A stretch of DNA of 64,000 nt, from positions 62,001 to 126,000 of the forward strand of contig NZ_DATJTC010000025.1 in the NCBI RefSeq assembly GCF_035503745.1, read 5' to 3'. Source of the stretch: Dyella_B sp035503745 (GTDB lineage: Bacteria > Pseudomonadota > Gammaproteobacteria > Xanthomonadales > Rhodanobacteraceae). The translations under genes were made by a program, and so were the position numbers. The notes below the pieces were generated by a model. That model was not told the origin of the DNA. It did not search any database and saw only the letters and a list, made by a program, of their open reading frames with translations. Shown in pieces: positions 54,201 through 61,524 of the stretch; position 1 is the first letter of the stretch, and every line of letters starts with the position of its first letter.

Positions 54201-55391
54201 GTTGGTCGATGACGTCAGCTGTTTGCAACTGTTATTTATCTTCGTATAGATGTTGGTGTTCGATCCGAATGGTGGAAGGTTTATGGATGAACCGGAGGTG
54301 GTATAGGCGGTGGAAGAAGAACACGTTGACCCCGAGTACAGCTTTGTGCCGCTGGACACGCTGGTTGAAACCGTGTTGATCGGCGACGCACTGCCGTAGG
54401 TATCGGTTTGATAGCCGTAGTAAGTCGTGGTTTGCGCGTTGTTCCCGTTACCGGAGGTATAGGTGTAATTGGTAATGCTGCTGCTGACGGTGTAGGAGTA
54501 CGTCCCGACGGTAGCGGTATTGCCGCTGTTGGACGTGGTGGACGTATACGTTTTGCCGGTATAGATGCCGTTGTTCTGGCACGTGCTCTGCACGTTCGAA
54601 TCGGTGGCGCCCGAATTTACACTCTGCAATGCCGTCAACGTGACATTGCCCCATGCGCGCAGGCCGATGCGCTGGGGCTGGTATTCAGGGCCGCTGCCGG
54701 AGGCTATGGAGCCACTGGTGCTGCTGCCCCAGGTGCCATTTGCGGCCGAACCCGTCCCCGTATTGTCGCCGGCATTGAGGAAGTTGCCGTACTCGTCGAT
54801 GCCCAGGCCCAGATAGGCGCTGGGCATGCCGTTGTAGTGATTGGCGGGGATGCTGATCGAGGAATTGCCTGAGCTGTTGTTGACGTTCGAGCATGAATAC
54901 GCAAGGCTGCCGCCGAAAGCGCCAAGCTGATAGGGGTTGGTTCCGCCCGGCGTTCCGGTGGGATAAATGGACGAAAGCAAGTAGAAGCCAATACCGTCCG
55001 CGCCATCCGCCGCGGCACCGCCGGAATTGCCGTTGTAGGTATAAGTGGTAAAGGTAATCTGCAGGCCCGATGCCGTGGAATAAGGCGTCTGGTCGACAAT
55101 GGCGCCGGCTTCATTGTTTATCGCATCGGTCAAGCGCAATGCGCCAGAGCCGGAGGTATCGGTGATGTTGGTACAAGCGGGAATTTTTCCGCCCAGACTG
55201 TTGGTGGCGCCGTTGCCCGCGGTCATGCAGGCGTTACCGTAAGCGAGCCAGTCCAACTGCGGTTGCGTACCGGTGAAGCTATCTTGGATGACGGTTTGCG
55301 CCGAGGCCGGCGACGGTAGCATCGCGATGCCGAGCGTGGCGACAAGGCCGGCAATTAAAGCTTTCGCGCGTGGCGAGAACGTGGCTTTCAT
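51258..55391 (-). CDS. pilY1: PilY1-type pilus tip adhesin with an N-terminal L-type lectin-like domain
   Basis: A 1377-residue secreted protein; signal peptide to about residue 31. Residues 35-250 and about 520-590 together read as an L-type lectin domain: DGADGIGFYLL (129-139), GAFGGSLAYSC (157-167), YLGLGIDEYGNF (193-204), then late strands with LYFGFGGSTGGSNNVHEIT. The two parts are separated by about 260 residues extremely rich in Ser, Thr, Gly, Asn and Tyr. From about residue 720 a typical PilY1/PilC beta-propeller follows, with the calcium loop DMDGDHITD (1000-1008). PilY1 sits at the pilus tip and controls adhesion and retraction. A lectin-like head instead of a von Willebrand A domain is the notable feature. 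It overlaps pilX by one base. Confidence 0.9.
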   Translation of the reverse strand: MKATFSPRAKALIAGLVATLGIAMLPSPASAQTVIQDSFTGTQPQLDWLAYGNACMTAGNGATNSLGGKIPACTNITDTSGSGALRLTDAINNEAGAIVDQTPYSTASGLQITFTTYTYNGNSGGAAADGADGIGFYLLSSIYPTGTPGGTNPYQLGAFGGSLAYSCSNVNNSSGNSSISIPANHYNGMPSAYLGLGIDEYGNFLNAGDNTGTGSAANGTWGSSTSGSIASGSGPEYQPQRIGLRAWGNVTLTALQSVNSGATDSNVQSTCQNNGIYTGKTYTSTTSNSGNTATVGTYSYTVSSSITNYTYTSGNGNNAQTTTYYGYQTDTYGSASPINTVSTSVSSGTKLYSGSTCSSSTAYTTSGSSINLPPFGSNTNIYTKINNSCKQLTSSTNSNNKTAGGISTGTLSYGTTNTFNATSGAPSNTSSGGTLYATSSCSGNYSSGTAYGSVSIGSSGSNVCTSLTQSSSIYPWFPDYTAIVGGSAILPYTAGGTNNPIANESVSTRTKATPIAYKLTITPSPNSMLSLQYSYNGGSYQTILPPTAITTSNPALPSNLYFGFGGSTGGSNNVHEITCFQVTPSDQAASSAGVNVTQAGEVQTGTQVYLASYHTNNWWGQLTSQNLVVNNGVVSISSTYNWDASCVLTGGNCTSTGATGMTAEASRTLLTWNDSAASGETLTWGNLSNAEQAALNAGDSNGSNRLAFLTGTRTDEVPTSTGVATGAQVFRDRTSILGDIIDSSPTWVGAPNAPYSATWSDLLYPTNTAAENGTGAQTYPQFTTAEASRLNVVYDGSNDGFMHGFEAGSYNTDGTYNSANNDGKEVVAYMPASVVYSIHSTTATADYSSPNYSHEYYTDATPGTGDLFYSNKWHTWLVSGLGPGGNAIFALDITNPSNFSSNAGSTVIGEWDSSTLTCTNVATNCGANLGQTFGTPQIRRLHDGNWGIIFGNGLGSANGHAGIFVMVISSTGTESALYYLDTGVGSASNPDGIAFVTPTDMDGDHITDYVYAGDIYGNIWRFDLTSSTESNWAASTYGNATPTPLFTTPDITTTFTTSNGTTTSSTPTYSTPTTTQQKSLAFGSTTSGSTTTTITNQPITTQVVVVAVTPTNNGLPRVMVEFGTGNVVPQSVSSSIQYAGGQQTLYGVWDWDVGQAAPTTGYAGLIGSSSAPSAVINYSQLVTQSVTDQTNATTSGTGQGYRTLSSNAVCFAGTTCTTTSGTTTTTSTGTAFGWLLNLPGYNGLPSPGVGGVNQTEQVIYSPIETEGAFIVNTVVPANNSPTSCTVEAALGWTMALNPGTGGALAESFFANSSGQFVTLNNAAVGGIALNATGSPSVVTAAGLPFLVSQTSTGAGTVNPIQPPLGGKTQRLTWLQIN

Positions 55392-55966
55392 TACAGGCCC
55401 CCAAGGTTCTTGGTATTGGTCGTCAGTTCATAGGTGCTTTGTACAACCGCCACGGCGTTGCTATTGCCGCCATACCCAAGGGCGGTAACCTGGTAAACCT
55501 GTCCCAGGCCGTCGGTCGATAAGCCCAGATAGCGCAGATAAACTTGCGGATACGCGTAGTAGCTGCTGCTGCTGCCGCCCGTCGTGGAGATGGTGGGGCT
55601 ATTGGTCATCGTCGAATAGACCATGCCATTGGTGAGCGTCATGGGCTTGGTGGCCGTCGGGGATGCGATGCTCACGGCATTGGTGCAGATGGTCGGGGTG
55701 GTAATGACCGCCGTGCAACTAGAGCTTTGCGGTATCGAATTGCCGTTGGTGTCGTTTTGCAGAAGGTACTCGCCGTACTCTAGCGTGCTTTGCGCCATCT
55801 GGAAGGCGCGCGACTTTTCCTTCGTGTTCGCGGCCATCAATTCCTGTTCGGTAAAGCTGTGGTACATGCCGATGGCCAGAAACGTCAGGACAAGCAGCAT
55901 CAACAGACTGGCAATCAGTATGTAGCCGCCTTCAGCGCGATGCTTGATGTGGTTTGCGTAGGTCAT
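55391..55966 (-). CDS. pilX: Minor pilin PilX
   Basis: A 191-residue pilin-like protein. After a 14-residue leader ending EGG it continues YILIASLLMLLVLTFLAIGMYHSF. Mature position 5 is Ala, not Glu, as is usual for PilX/GspK-type tip pilins. Conserved EQELMAANTKEKSRAFQMAQSTLEYGE follows the helix, typical of PilX. It would sit with PilV, PilW and PilY1 at the pilus tip. Its start overlaps the pilW stop (ATGA) and its stop touches the pilY1 start. Confidence 0.9.
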   Translation of the reverse strand: MTYANHIKHRAEGGYILIASLLMLLVLTFLAIGMYHSFTEQELMAANTKEKSRAFQMAQSTLEYGEYLLQNDTNGNSIPQSSSCTAVITTPTICTNAVSIASPTATKPMTLTNGMVYSTMTNSPTISTTGGSSSSYYAYPQVYLRYLGLSTDGLGQVYQVTALGYGGNSNAVAVVQSTYELTTNTKNLGGL

Positions 55967-56718
55967 AGCGAAGTCGAGATAGGTTGTTCAACGGCGATGG
56001 AACGACTGACCAGGGGAAGCTGCGCCACGGTCTGGCCGGGTTGCCCGTACCACGGGTTGTTGAAGGTCAACTGGACCACTACGGAAAAAACCTTGTTCCA
56101 GTCGCTGTTGGCCTGGACCTGATCGGCGGTCATGTATTGCAGCGCTGTATCGTCTCCCTTGGTGTCGATGCCGTAGAGCACGGTCATGTTGTAGACACTA
56201 CTGGTGATGATGGACTGCCACGTTGTGCCGCCGTCGCTGGAGCATTGCAGCTGGTTGTTGTTGATCTGGTAGGTATTGACCACCAGCGTGCCCGTGGCCT
56301 CGATCTGGCCTTGGCAATCGAGGGTTGGATTGGCGCTGGTTTTATCGGCGATAAAGCGAACCGAAAGCGACTCGCCGGCAGTGGTGCCGTCATGTGTACC
56401 GTAAATAACCTGGCCGACGGTGGCAAACGATCCGCTGACGGGAAACGAATTGCTTAGTGAGTAAAGCGGGTTGGGCGGCGTTGCCGAATAGTTGAGGTAG
56501 ATCGGGTAGTAGCCGCCCGTCTGCACGGTATTGGCCATGGTGGTCAAAGCCATGCGCTCATCGTCCTGCAATTTCGCAAGCTGCGATTGCGCGCCGAAGG
56601 TCTGGCGTGTCTGAAACCACATCTGGAACAGCCCGGCGATAAGAAAGGCGCCGATAAGCATCGCGATCATCAGCGAAATAAGGCTCAGGCCGCGTTGGTG
56701 GGCAGGAAGCTTATGCAT
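55963..56718 (-). CDS. pilW: Minor pilin PilW (lacking Glu5)
   Basis: A 251-residue minor pilin. The leader MHKLPAHQRG is followed by LSLISLMIAMLIGAFLIAGLFQMWF. Position 5 of the mature protein is Ser (codon TCG) where PilW homologues have Glu. The LQDDERMALTTMANTVQTGGYYP segment is characteristic of PilW. The ATG at 56718 is used; a longer frame upstream lies in pilV. It begins just after the pilV stop with an 8-base gap. Confidence 0.9.
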   Translation of the reverse strand: MHKLPAHQRGLSLISLMIAMLIGAFLIAGLFQMWFQTRQTFGAQSQLAKLQDDERMALTTMANTVQTGGYYPIYLNYSATPPNPLYSLSNSFPVSGSFATVGQVIYGTHDGTTAGESLSVRFIADKTSANPTLDCQGQIEATGTLVVNTYQINNNQLQCSSDGGTTWQSIITSSVYNMTVLYGIDTKGDDTALQYMTADQVQANSDWNKVFSVVVQLTFNNPWYGQPGQTVAQLPLVSRSIAVEQPISTSL

Positions 56719-56726
56719 GATGGCCA

Positions 56727-57281
56727 CTAGTAGTATTGGTGGTTGGAAATCTGGTTGGTAATCGTGTAACCAACCGTAGCGGCAGTAGCCGGCGAGGTAT
56801 CTTGCGTACCGCTGTTGAGTGCCACCGAAGACTGCGGCGTCCACGTCACCCGGATAGTGCAAATGACCGGCGCACCAGAAATGCAATTGATTTGCCCCTG
56901 CGCGCCGGACATCTGAGCGCTCAATTCCTTGCCCCAGGATTTGAGATCGTAGCTGGCCAGGGCCTGCGGGGTGCAGGTGCTTGAACTGCAATTGGTAGTG
57001 ATGCCCTCAAGGGTGCTGTCGCTCAAGGTGGAAGACGCTACGGCAAGGCTGGCCGGCGCACTGCCCGCCACCCCCCAATAGCCATAATTGGCCTGCATGG
57101 CGTCTGCAATGCTGCGCGCCTGCGCCGCCATCAGCGACTCTTCTTGCGAAGAGTGTGTATTGACGATGGCCGTGGCGCCCATGGCGGCAACGCCGATCAG
57201 GCCGATCGAAAGAACGACCACGGCGATCAGCACCTCAAGCAAGGAGAAGCCACGCGATAGACGGGGTGCGATGCGAGTCAT
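56727..57281 (-). CDS. pilV: Minor pilin PilV
   Basis: A 184-residue prepilin. The leader MTRIAPRLSRG is followed by FSLLEVLIAVVVLSIGLIGVAAM with Glu5 present, and the SSQEESLMAAQARSIADAMQANYGYW stretch typical of PilV. It is a tip-complex component of the type IV pilus. Its start overlaps the fimT stop by four bases, keeping it in one transcript with pilW, pilX, pilY1 and pilE. Confidence 0.91.
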   Translation of the reverse strand: MTRIAPRLSRGFSLLEVLIAVVVLSIGLIGVAAMGATAIVNTHSSQEESLMAAQARSIADAMQANYGYWGVAGSAPASLAVASSTLSDSTLEGITTNCSSSTCTPQALASYDLKSWGKELSAQMSGAQGQINCISGAPVICTIRVTWTPQSSVALNSGTQDTSPATAATVGYTITNQISNHQYY

Positions 57282-57919
57282 GGGCAATTGGCGCCGGTCA
57301 GGGTGGTGGAATTGAGCGTGCCGGGCGATGCGTTGGAGGCGATGGTGCTGGTACCTACGCCGGAAACGATCACGCATCGCTGCCAGGTCGACGTATTGCT
57401 CGAATCGTGCAGGCTCAGGGCTGTATAGGGCGTGCCGTTGGTGCCGGTGCCGTTGGACGCACCGCCCATGCGGTTGAATTCCAGCAGCGCCACATCTCCG
57501 GTGTATGGGCCGGCGACAGCGTCGCTGGCCGATCCGGTAAGCGTGTCGGTACTCAGCGCCGTATGAATATGGACGAGGGTATCGCCGGTGGTGTTGAAGG
57601 TCTGGTTATTCCCCGCATCGGTGAAAACGATCCAGCCGGTTGCCCAATTGTTGCTTCCGCTGCAGCTTGGCGTAGCCGCAGTCGGCGCGGCAGACGGGCA
57701 GATGACCACCGAAAGGCCCGATGAAATGGCGGTGGAGCGTGCCACCTCCACGTCATTGGCAAGATCGTTGATCTCGCCCGCCATCCGGTTTTGGGTCGTG
57801 ACGCTCTTGTACTGCGGCATGCCGTAGAGCATGAAGATCGCGATGATCCCAATGACGACAACCAGTTCGATCAAGGTGAAACCGGTCGCGGTAGTTCGGT
57901 ACGGACGCGCTGTGCGCAT
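57278..57919 (-). CDS. fimT: Minor pilin FimT/GspH family
   Basis: A 213-residue pseudopilin-like protein: leader MRTARPYRTTATG, then FTLIELVVVIGIIAIFMLYGMP with Glu5. After the helix, NRMAGEINDLANDVEVARSTAISSGLSVVICPS is the GspH/FimT hallmark. FimT in related bacteria binds DNA for uptake through type IV pili, and the ComEA-like protein at 42 kb fits that. It is the first gene of the minor pilin operon. The longer open frame above the ATG at 57919 is not used, as the leader must be short. Confidence 0.9.
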   Translation of the reverse strand: MRTARPYRTTATGFTLIELVVVIGIIAIFMLYGMPQYKSVTTQNRMAGEINDLANDVEVARSTAISSGLSVVICPSAAPTAATPSCSGSNNWATGWIVFTDAGNNQTFNTTGDTLVHIHTALSTDTLTGSASDAVAGPYTGDVALLEFNRMGGASNGTGTNGTPYTALSLHDSSNTSTWQRCVIVSGVGTSTIASNASPGTLNSTTLTGANCP

Positions 57920-58321
57920 ACATCTTCCCCTCTGGAACGACCGGGCTGGCCCCGTCTGCGCTGGCGGTGCCCGAAAGATCGTTTGATACCCCTTTAAAGA
58001 CCCCGCAGGGATGGTCTCCTTCGTTGCCAGCTCGTCCTGGGCGGCGATGGCCATCCCGCGGAAAAACTAAACGGACAGAAGTCAATCCCTTGTGGGCTCA
58101 TTCTAGGGTAGGCCTATGCCTACAAGATATGCCGTTCGTCGGGAAACCATGGCCGCCCGTCGGCGGAACTATGACGTGCGTCAAGAAATCGCCGGGGCAT
58201 TCCGGCCGGCGAAACATGCGAATGCGGGAGCGCGGGGTGGGCAAAATCGGTCGTTGAAACCGGGGCGCCCGCCAAGGTGGAATGCGCAGGGCAACCCTTA
58301 TGGCGCCGCGCCCCGGGTTCC
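57920..58321. other. 402-base gap containing the minor pilin promoter
   Basis: No convincing gene. It must hold the fimT promoter, transcribed to the left. A TTGACT hexamer is present on the minus strand (around 58081-58086), but no -10 sequence is visible at standard distance, and no sigma-54 element was found. The part from 58100 to 58300 contains GCCGG-rich short dyads of no evident meaning. Confidence 0.4.
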
Positions 58322-59008
58322 CTATAGGTTGGACCACATCCTCAGCAGGTTGTGATAGCAGCCGGTAAGGTGCGTGCGCGCCGATTCATCCGCGCCGGTG
58401 GCGGCCAGCCGCTGGATCGCGCTATCCAGATCGAACAACAAGGTGCGCTGGCCGTCGTCACGCACCATGCTTTGCACCCAGAAAAAACACGCCAACCGGG
58501 TTCCCCGGGTGACGGGGTTGACGCGGTGCAGGCTGCTGGCCGGGTAGAGGATCATGTCGCCGGCGGCGAGTTTGACGGTCTGCGTGCCGTAGGTGTCTTC
58601 GATCAACAGTTCGCCGCCGTCGTAGCTATCCGGCGGCATCAGGAAAAGCGTGGCGGAGAGATCGGTGCGGATCTTCTCGCCGGTGCCGGGCAGCAGGCGC
58701 ACCGAGCCATCGACGTGGCTGCCGAAATGCATGCCGCCTTGATAGCGGTTGAACATCGGCGGATACACGCGATGCGGCAACGCCGCGCTGATGAACAGCG
58801 GATGCCGTTCCAGCGCGGCCAGCACAATGTCGCCCAGCTCCCGCGCGAGGGGTGAACCTTCCGCGATCTGCTGGTTCTGCTTGACGTGGATGCCCTGGTG
58901 CCCGGCGGTGACGCGCCCGTCCACCCATGGCGCATCGCCGGCATCCAGCTGACGGTGGAAATGCGCCAGTTGTTCGTGGTTGAGCAGGGCGGGCACGTGC
59001 ACCAGCAT
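58322..59008 (-). CDS. PKHD-type Fe(II)/2-oxoglutarate-dependent dioxygenase (PiuC/YbiX)
   Basis: A 228-residue dioxygenase. The iron ligands are His98 and Asp100 (GSHVDGS) and His161 (SSLHRV), and Arg171 (GTRLACFF) binds 2-oxoglutarate. QNQQIAEGSPLA and FNRYQGGMHFGSHVD are family signatures. PiuC proteins accompany catecholate siderophore receptors such as Fiu and PiuA and probably modify or help process the siderophore. The receptor gene lies 14 bases upstream on the same strand, so they form an iron-regulated unit. Confidence 0.93.
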   Translation of the reverse strand: MLVHVPALLNHEQLAHFHRQLDAGDAPWVDGRVTAGHQGIHVKQNQQIAEGSPLARELGDIVLAALERHPLFISAALPHRVYPPMFNRYQGGMHFGSHVDGSVRLLPGTGEKIRTDLSATLFLMPPDSYDGGELLIEDTYGTQTVKLAAGDMILYPASSLHRVNPVTRGTRLACFFWVQSMVRDDGQRTLLFDLDSAIQRLAATGADESARTHLTGCYHNLLRMWSNL

Positions 59009-59022
59009 TGCGCTGTACTCCG

Positions 59023-61239
59023 TCAGAATTTATAGGTGAACGTCACCATTTCGGTGCGGCCGATGCCCGGTACCGAACGGCCGCCGTCCGACTGGATCAA
59101 TGCATCGAAATAGCGCTTGTCGGTGAGATTGATCACGTTGAGGCGGATGTCGTAATGCGGCTGATGGTACGCCAGGGTGGCATCCCAGCGCGTGTAGCCG
59201 CCGACGCTGACCATGTCGGTGTTGGCCGCGTAGCGTTGCGACATGTAGGTGGGGCCGCCGCCTGCTTCCCAGTTTTGCGCGAAGGTGTAGGTCGTCCAGG
59301 TGGTAAAGGTGTTGCGTGGCGTATTGGCCGGGACGTTGCCCTGGGTGCCGTCCACCGCCTTGACTACCTTGCCGTCCATGTAGCTGTAGCCGGAGAAGAT
59401 CTGCCAGTTCTTGGTGATGTGTCCGACTGCGCCCAATTCCGCGCCGCGCACGCGAATGTCACCGTCCAGCGTGTATTCGCCGGACGAGGTTTCCGAGCGC
59501 GCGTTGGTTTGTTCGAGGTTGTACAGTGCCGAGGTGATCGACAGCGTATCGTCCAGCAGATTCCACTTGCCGCCGATCTCGTAGGAGCGGTTTTTCTCCG
59601 GTGCCAGATCCTGCGTGCCGTTGGTGAGCGTGAGCTGCTCCAGCGAGGGATCGAACGAGGTGCCGTAGGAAACGTAGTAGGACTGCTTCTCGCTGGGCTG
59701 GTAGATCACGCCGCCGCGCACGCTGGTGAAGTACACCGTCTGCTGCGCGTAGGACGGCAGCGACACCGTGTTGCTGATGTGCGCGTCAAATTCGTCGCGA
59801 CGCACGCCTGCGACCACCATCCATTGATCGTTGAGCCGGATCGAATCGTTGGCGTACACCGCCGCGGTCTTGCCGACCGATTGCGCATGGTTGCCGACAG
59901 TCGTGGTGACATTGGACGGCGTGGCTTCCTGCACGGGATCGACCAGCGAGAGCAGCGGCAATCCGTTGCGCGTATAACCTTGGTTGTCGTAAGTCTCGCG
60001 CGCCAGTTCCACGCCGGTGACCAGCGTGTGCTGCAGGCTGCCGGTGTCGAACTTGGTGGTGAGGTCGGTCTGGCTGTCCAGGATCTTGTCGTGGATGACG
60101 CGGTCGTGGCTGGCCAATTGCACGAACAGATCCTGCAGCGGCAGGTCGGTGGGATTGCCCAGCGTCTTGTTGAGCGTCACGCCGCCGGCGGTCACTACGC
60201 TGTTGGCGGCGGTTTCGCGTGCATCGGTGGTGTAGTCGCTGTAGTCGAGCTGGCTGCGCAGGTTCATGTTGTCGGAGAAACTGTGCTCGATGCGCGCGTT
60301 GAATTCGTTGACGTACTGGTTGGTGCGGTCGTCGGTGAGGCCATACCAGTTGCGGTAGCTCACGTCCGCCGGATGGCCGTTGACCGGCGGCAGGCCGTAG
60401 TCGGGCATGTCGTGGTTGCGCTGGATCAGCGCGGACAAGGTGATCTGCGTGGGCGTGCCGATGCCAAAGCGCACGGAGGGGGCGATGCCGCTGTCCTGGT
60501 TCTCCTGCACGTTGCGGGTGGTCTGCATGTCCTGGCCGTACACATTTACGCGCACGGCCGAGGTGGCCGACAGCGGCTCGTTGATGTCGGCGGTGGAACG
60601 GAAGCGGTCGCTGGTGCCGACGGTGGCGGTGATTTCGCCGAACGGGGTCAACTGCGGTTCCTTGGATACCTGGTTGATCACCCCGCCAGTCGAGCCGCGG
60701 CCGAACAGCATGGACGAGGGGCCCTTGAGCACCTCGATCGCCGACAGGTCGAAGGTGTCGCGATAGTACTGACCCGGGTCGCGGAAACCGTCGAGGTAGA
60801 TGTCCGTGCGCGCCGTGAAGCCGCGCAAATTGATGTTGTTGCCGATCTGGCCGCCTTCGGCACCGCCGATGGTGATACCCGGGACATTGCGCAGCGCATC
60901 CTGCAGCGAGGTCGCGCCCTGGGCCTCCATCAGGTCGCGATTGACCACCACCACGGTTTGCGGAATGTCGCGCAGGGAGGTGGGGATCTTCGCGCCGACG
61001 GTGGAGGTGTCGGTGTCGTAGTCGTTGCCCAGCACGCTACCGGTCACATGTACGGAGTCGAGCGTTTCGGGCTTGCCGGGATTGGGCGGCTGCGTAGCGG
61101 GGTGGGTGCTGTTGCTGGAGGGGCTGGCGGGGTTGGAGCTGGTGCCGGTGCTGGTGGTTTGCGCATGGCCCAGGGCGGGAACCGTGAGGGCCAGAAGCAG
61201 GGCAGCTTGAAGGGGAGATGTGCGGAAATGGGCGGGCAT
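59023..61239 (-). CDS. TonB-dependent catecholate siderophore receptor (Fiu type)
   Basis: A 738-residue outer membrane receptor. The signal peptide ends near residue 26 (GHAQ). The plug domain begins about residue 85 (TSLRDIPQTVVVVNRDLM, GATSLQDALRNVPGITIGGAEGG, RGSTGGVINQVSKEPQL), and the barrel ends in YKF. A TonB-box-like segment (ETLDSVHVTG) is near 58. The N-terminal Ser/Pro/Asn-rich linker is longer than usual. It takes up iron-siderophore complexes with energy from TonB. A Fur-like box upstream predicts iron repression. Confidence 0.93.
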   Translation of the reverse strand: MPAHFRTSPLQAALLLALTVPALGHAQTTSTGTSSNPASPSSNSTHPATQPPNPGKPETLDSVHVTGSVLGNDYDTDTSTVGAKIPTSLRDIPQTVVVVNRDLMEAQGATSLQDALRNVPGITIGGAEGGQIGNNINLRGFTARTDIYLDGFRDPGQYYRDTFDLSAIEVLKGPSSMLFGRGSTGGVINQVSKEPQLTPFGEITATVGTSDRFRSTADINEPLSATSAVRVNVYGQDMQTTRNVQENQDSGIAPSVRFGIGTPTQITLSALIQRNHDMPDYGLPPVNGHPADVSYRNWYGLTDDRTNQYVNEFNARIEHSFSDNMNLRSQLDYSDYTTDARETAANSVVTAGGVTLNKTLGNPTDLPLQDLFVQLASHDRVIHDKILDSQTDLTTKFDTGSLQHTLVTGVELARETYDNQGYTRNGLPLLSLVDPVQEATPSNVTTTVGNHAQSVGKTAAVYANDSIRLNDQWMVVAGVRRDEFDAHISNTVSLPSYAQQTVYFTSVRGGVIYQPSEKQSYYVSYGTSFDPSLEQLTLTNGTQDLAPEKNRSYEIGGKWNLLDDTLSITSALYNLEQTNARSETSSGEYTLDGDIRVRGAELGAVGHITKNWQIFSGYSYMDGKVVKAVDGTQGNVPANTPRNTFTTWTTYTFAQNWEAGGGPTYMSQRYAANTDMVSVGGYTRWDATLAYHQPHYDIRLNVINLTDKRYFDALIQSDGGRSVPGIGRTEMVTFTYKF

Positions 61240-61359
61240 GGTGGGCTATCAATAAGTTGAAGGGAGCCCGAACAACGTGGTTGGCTCGCATGAATGGGCC
61301 GCCAGGCGCGCTGCCCGCGACCACCTCCATCCCGCTTGCTGCCCCATCACGTTCGAGTA

Positions 61360-61378
61360 AATGCGAATCGTTGTTATT
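61360..61378. promoter_or_regulatory. Fur-like box upstream of the siderophore receptor
   Basis: AATGCGAATCGTTGTTATT resembles the 19-base Fur consensus pattern AATGAGAATcaTTcTCATT, with the left half nearly perfect and the right half weaker, and continues into ATTATCA. It lies about 120 bases before the receptor start codon. Confidence 0.6.
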
Positions 61379-61450
61379 ATCACATGCTATTACAAAGTTG
61401 TGAAGATGGCCTCCGGCACAGCCTGGTAGGCCTCGCCGGCGCGTGGCGCA

Positions 61451-61482
61451 AAAAAAGCCCCACATGTGGCCATGTGGGGCTT
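61451..61482 (-). terminator. Rho-independent terminator of the M13 peptidase gene
   Basis: A perfect 12-base-pair stem (AAGCCCCACATG with CATGTGGGGCTT, loop TGGC) is followed on the minus strand by a T run. It lies 43 bases after the peptidase stop and separates it from the siderophore receptor promoter. Confidence 0.92.
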
Positions 61483-61524
61483 CGGACTTTCCAACCGCGG
61501 CCGATAGCGCCGCGGGCGCGTGGA

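Noticed and set aside
59008..61260. 750-codon plus-strand frame opposite the siderophore receptor
   Set aside because: Antisense reading of a TonB-dependent receptor with clear plug and barrel motifs; composition is Val/Gly/Arg/His-rich and not protein-like.
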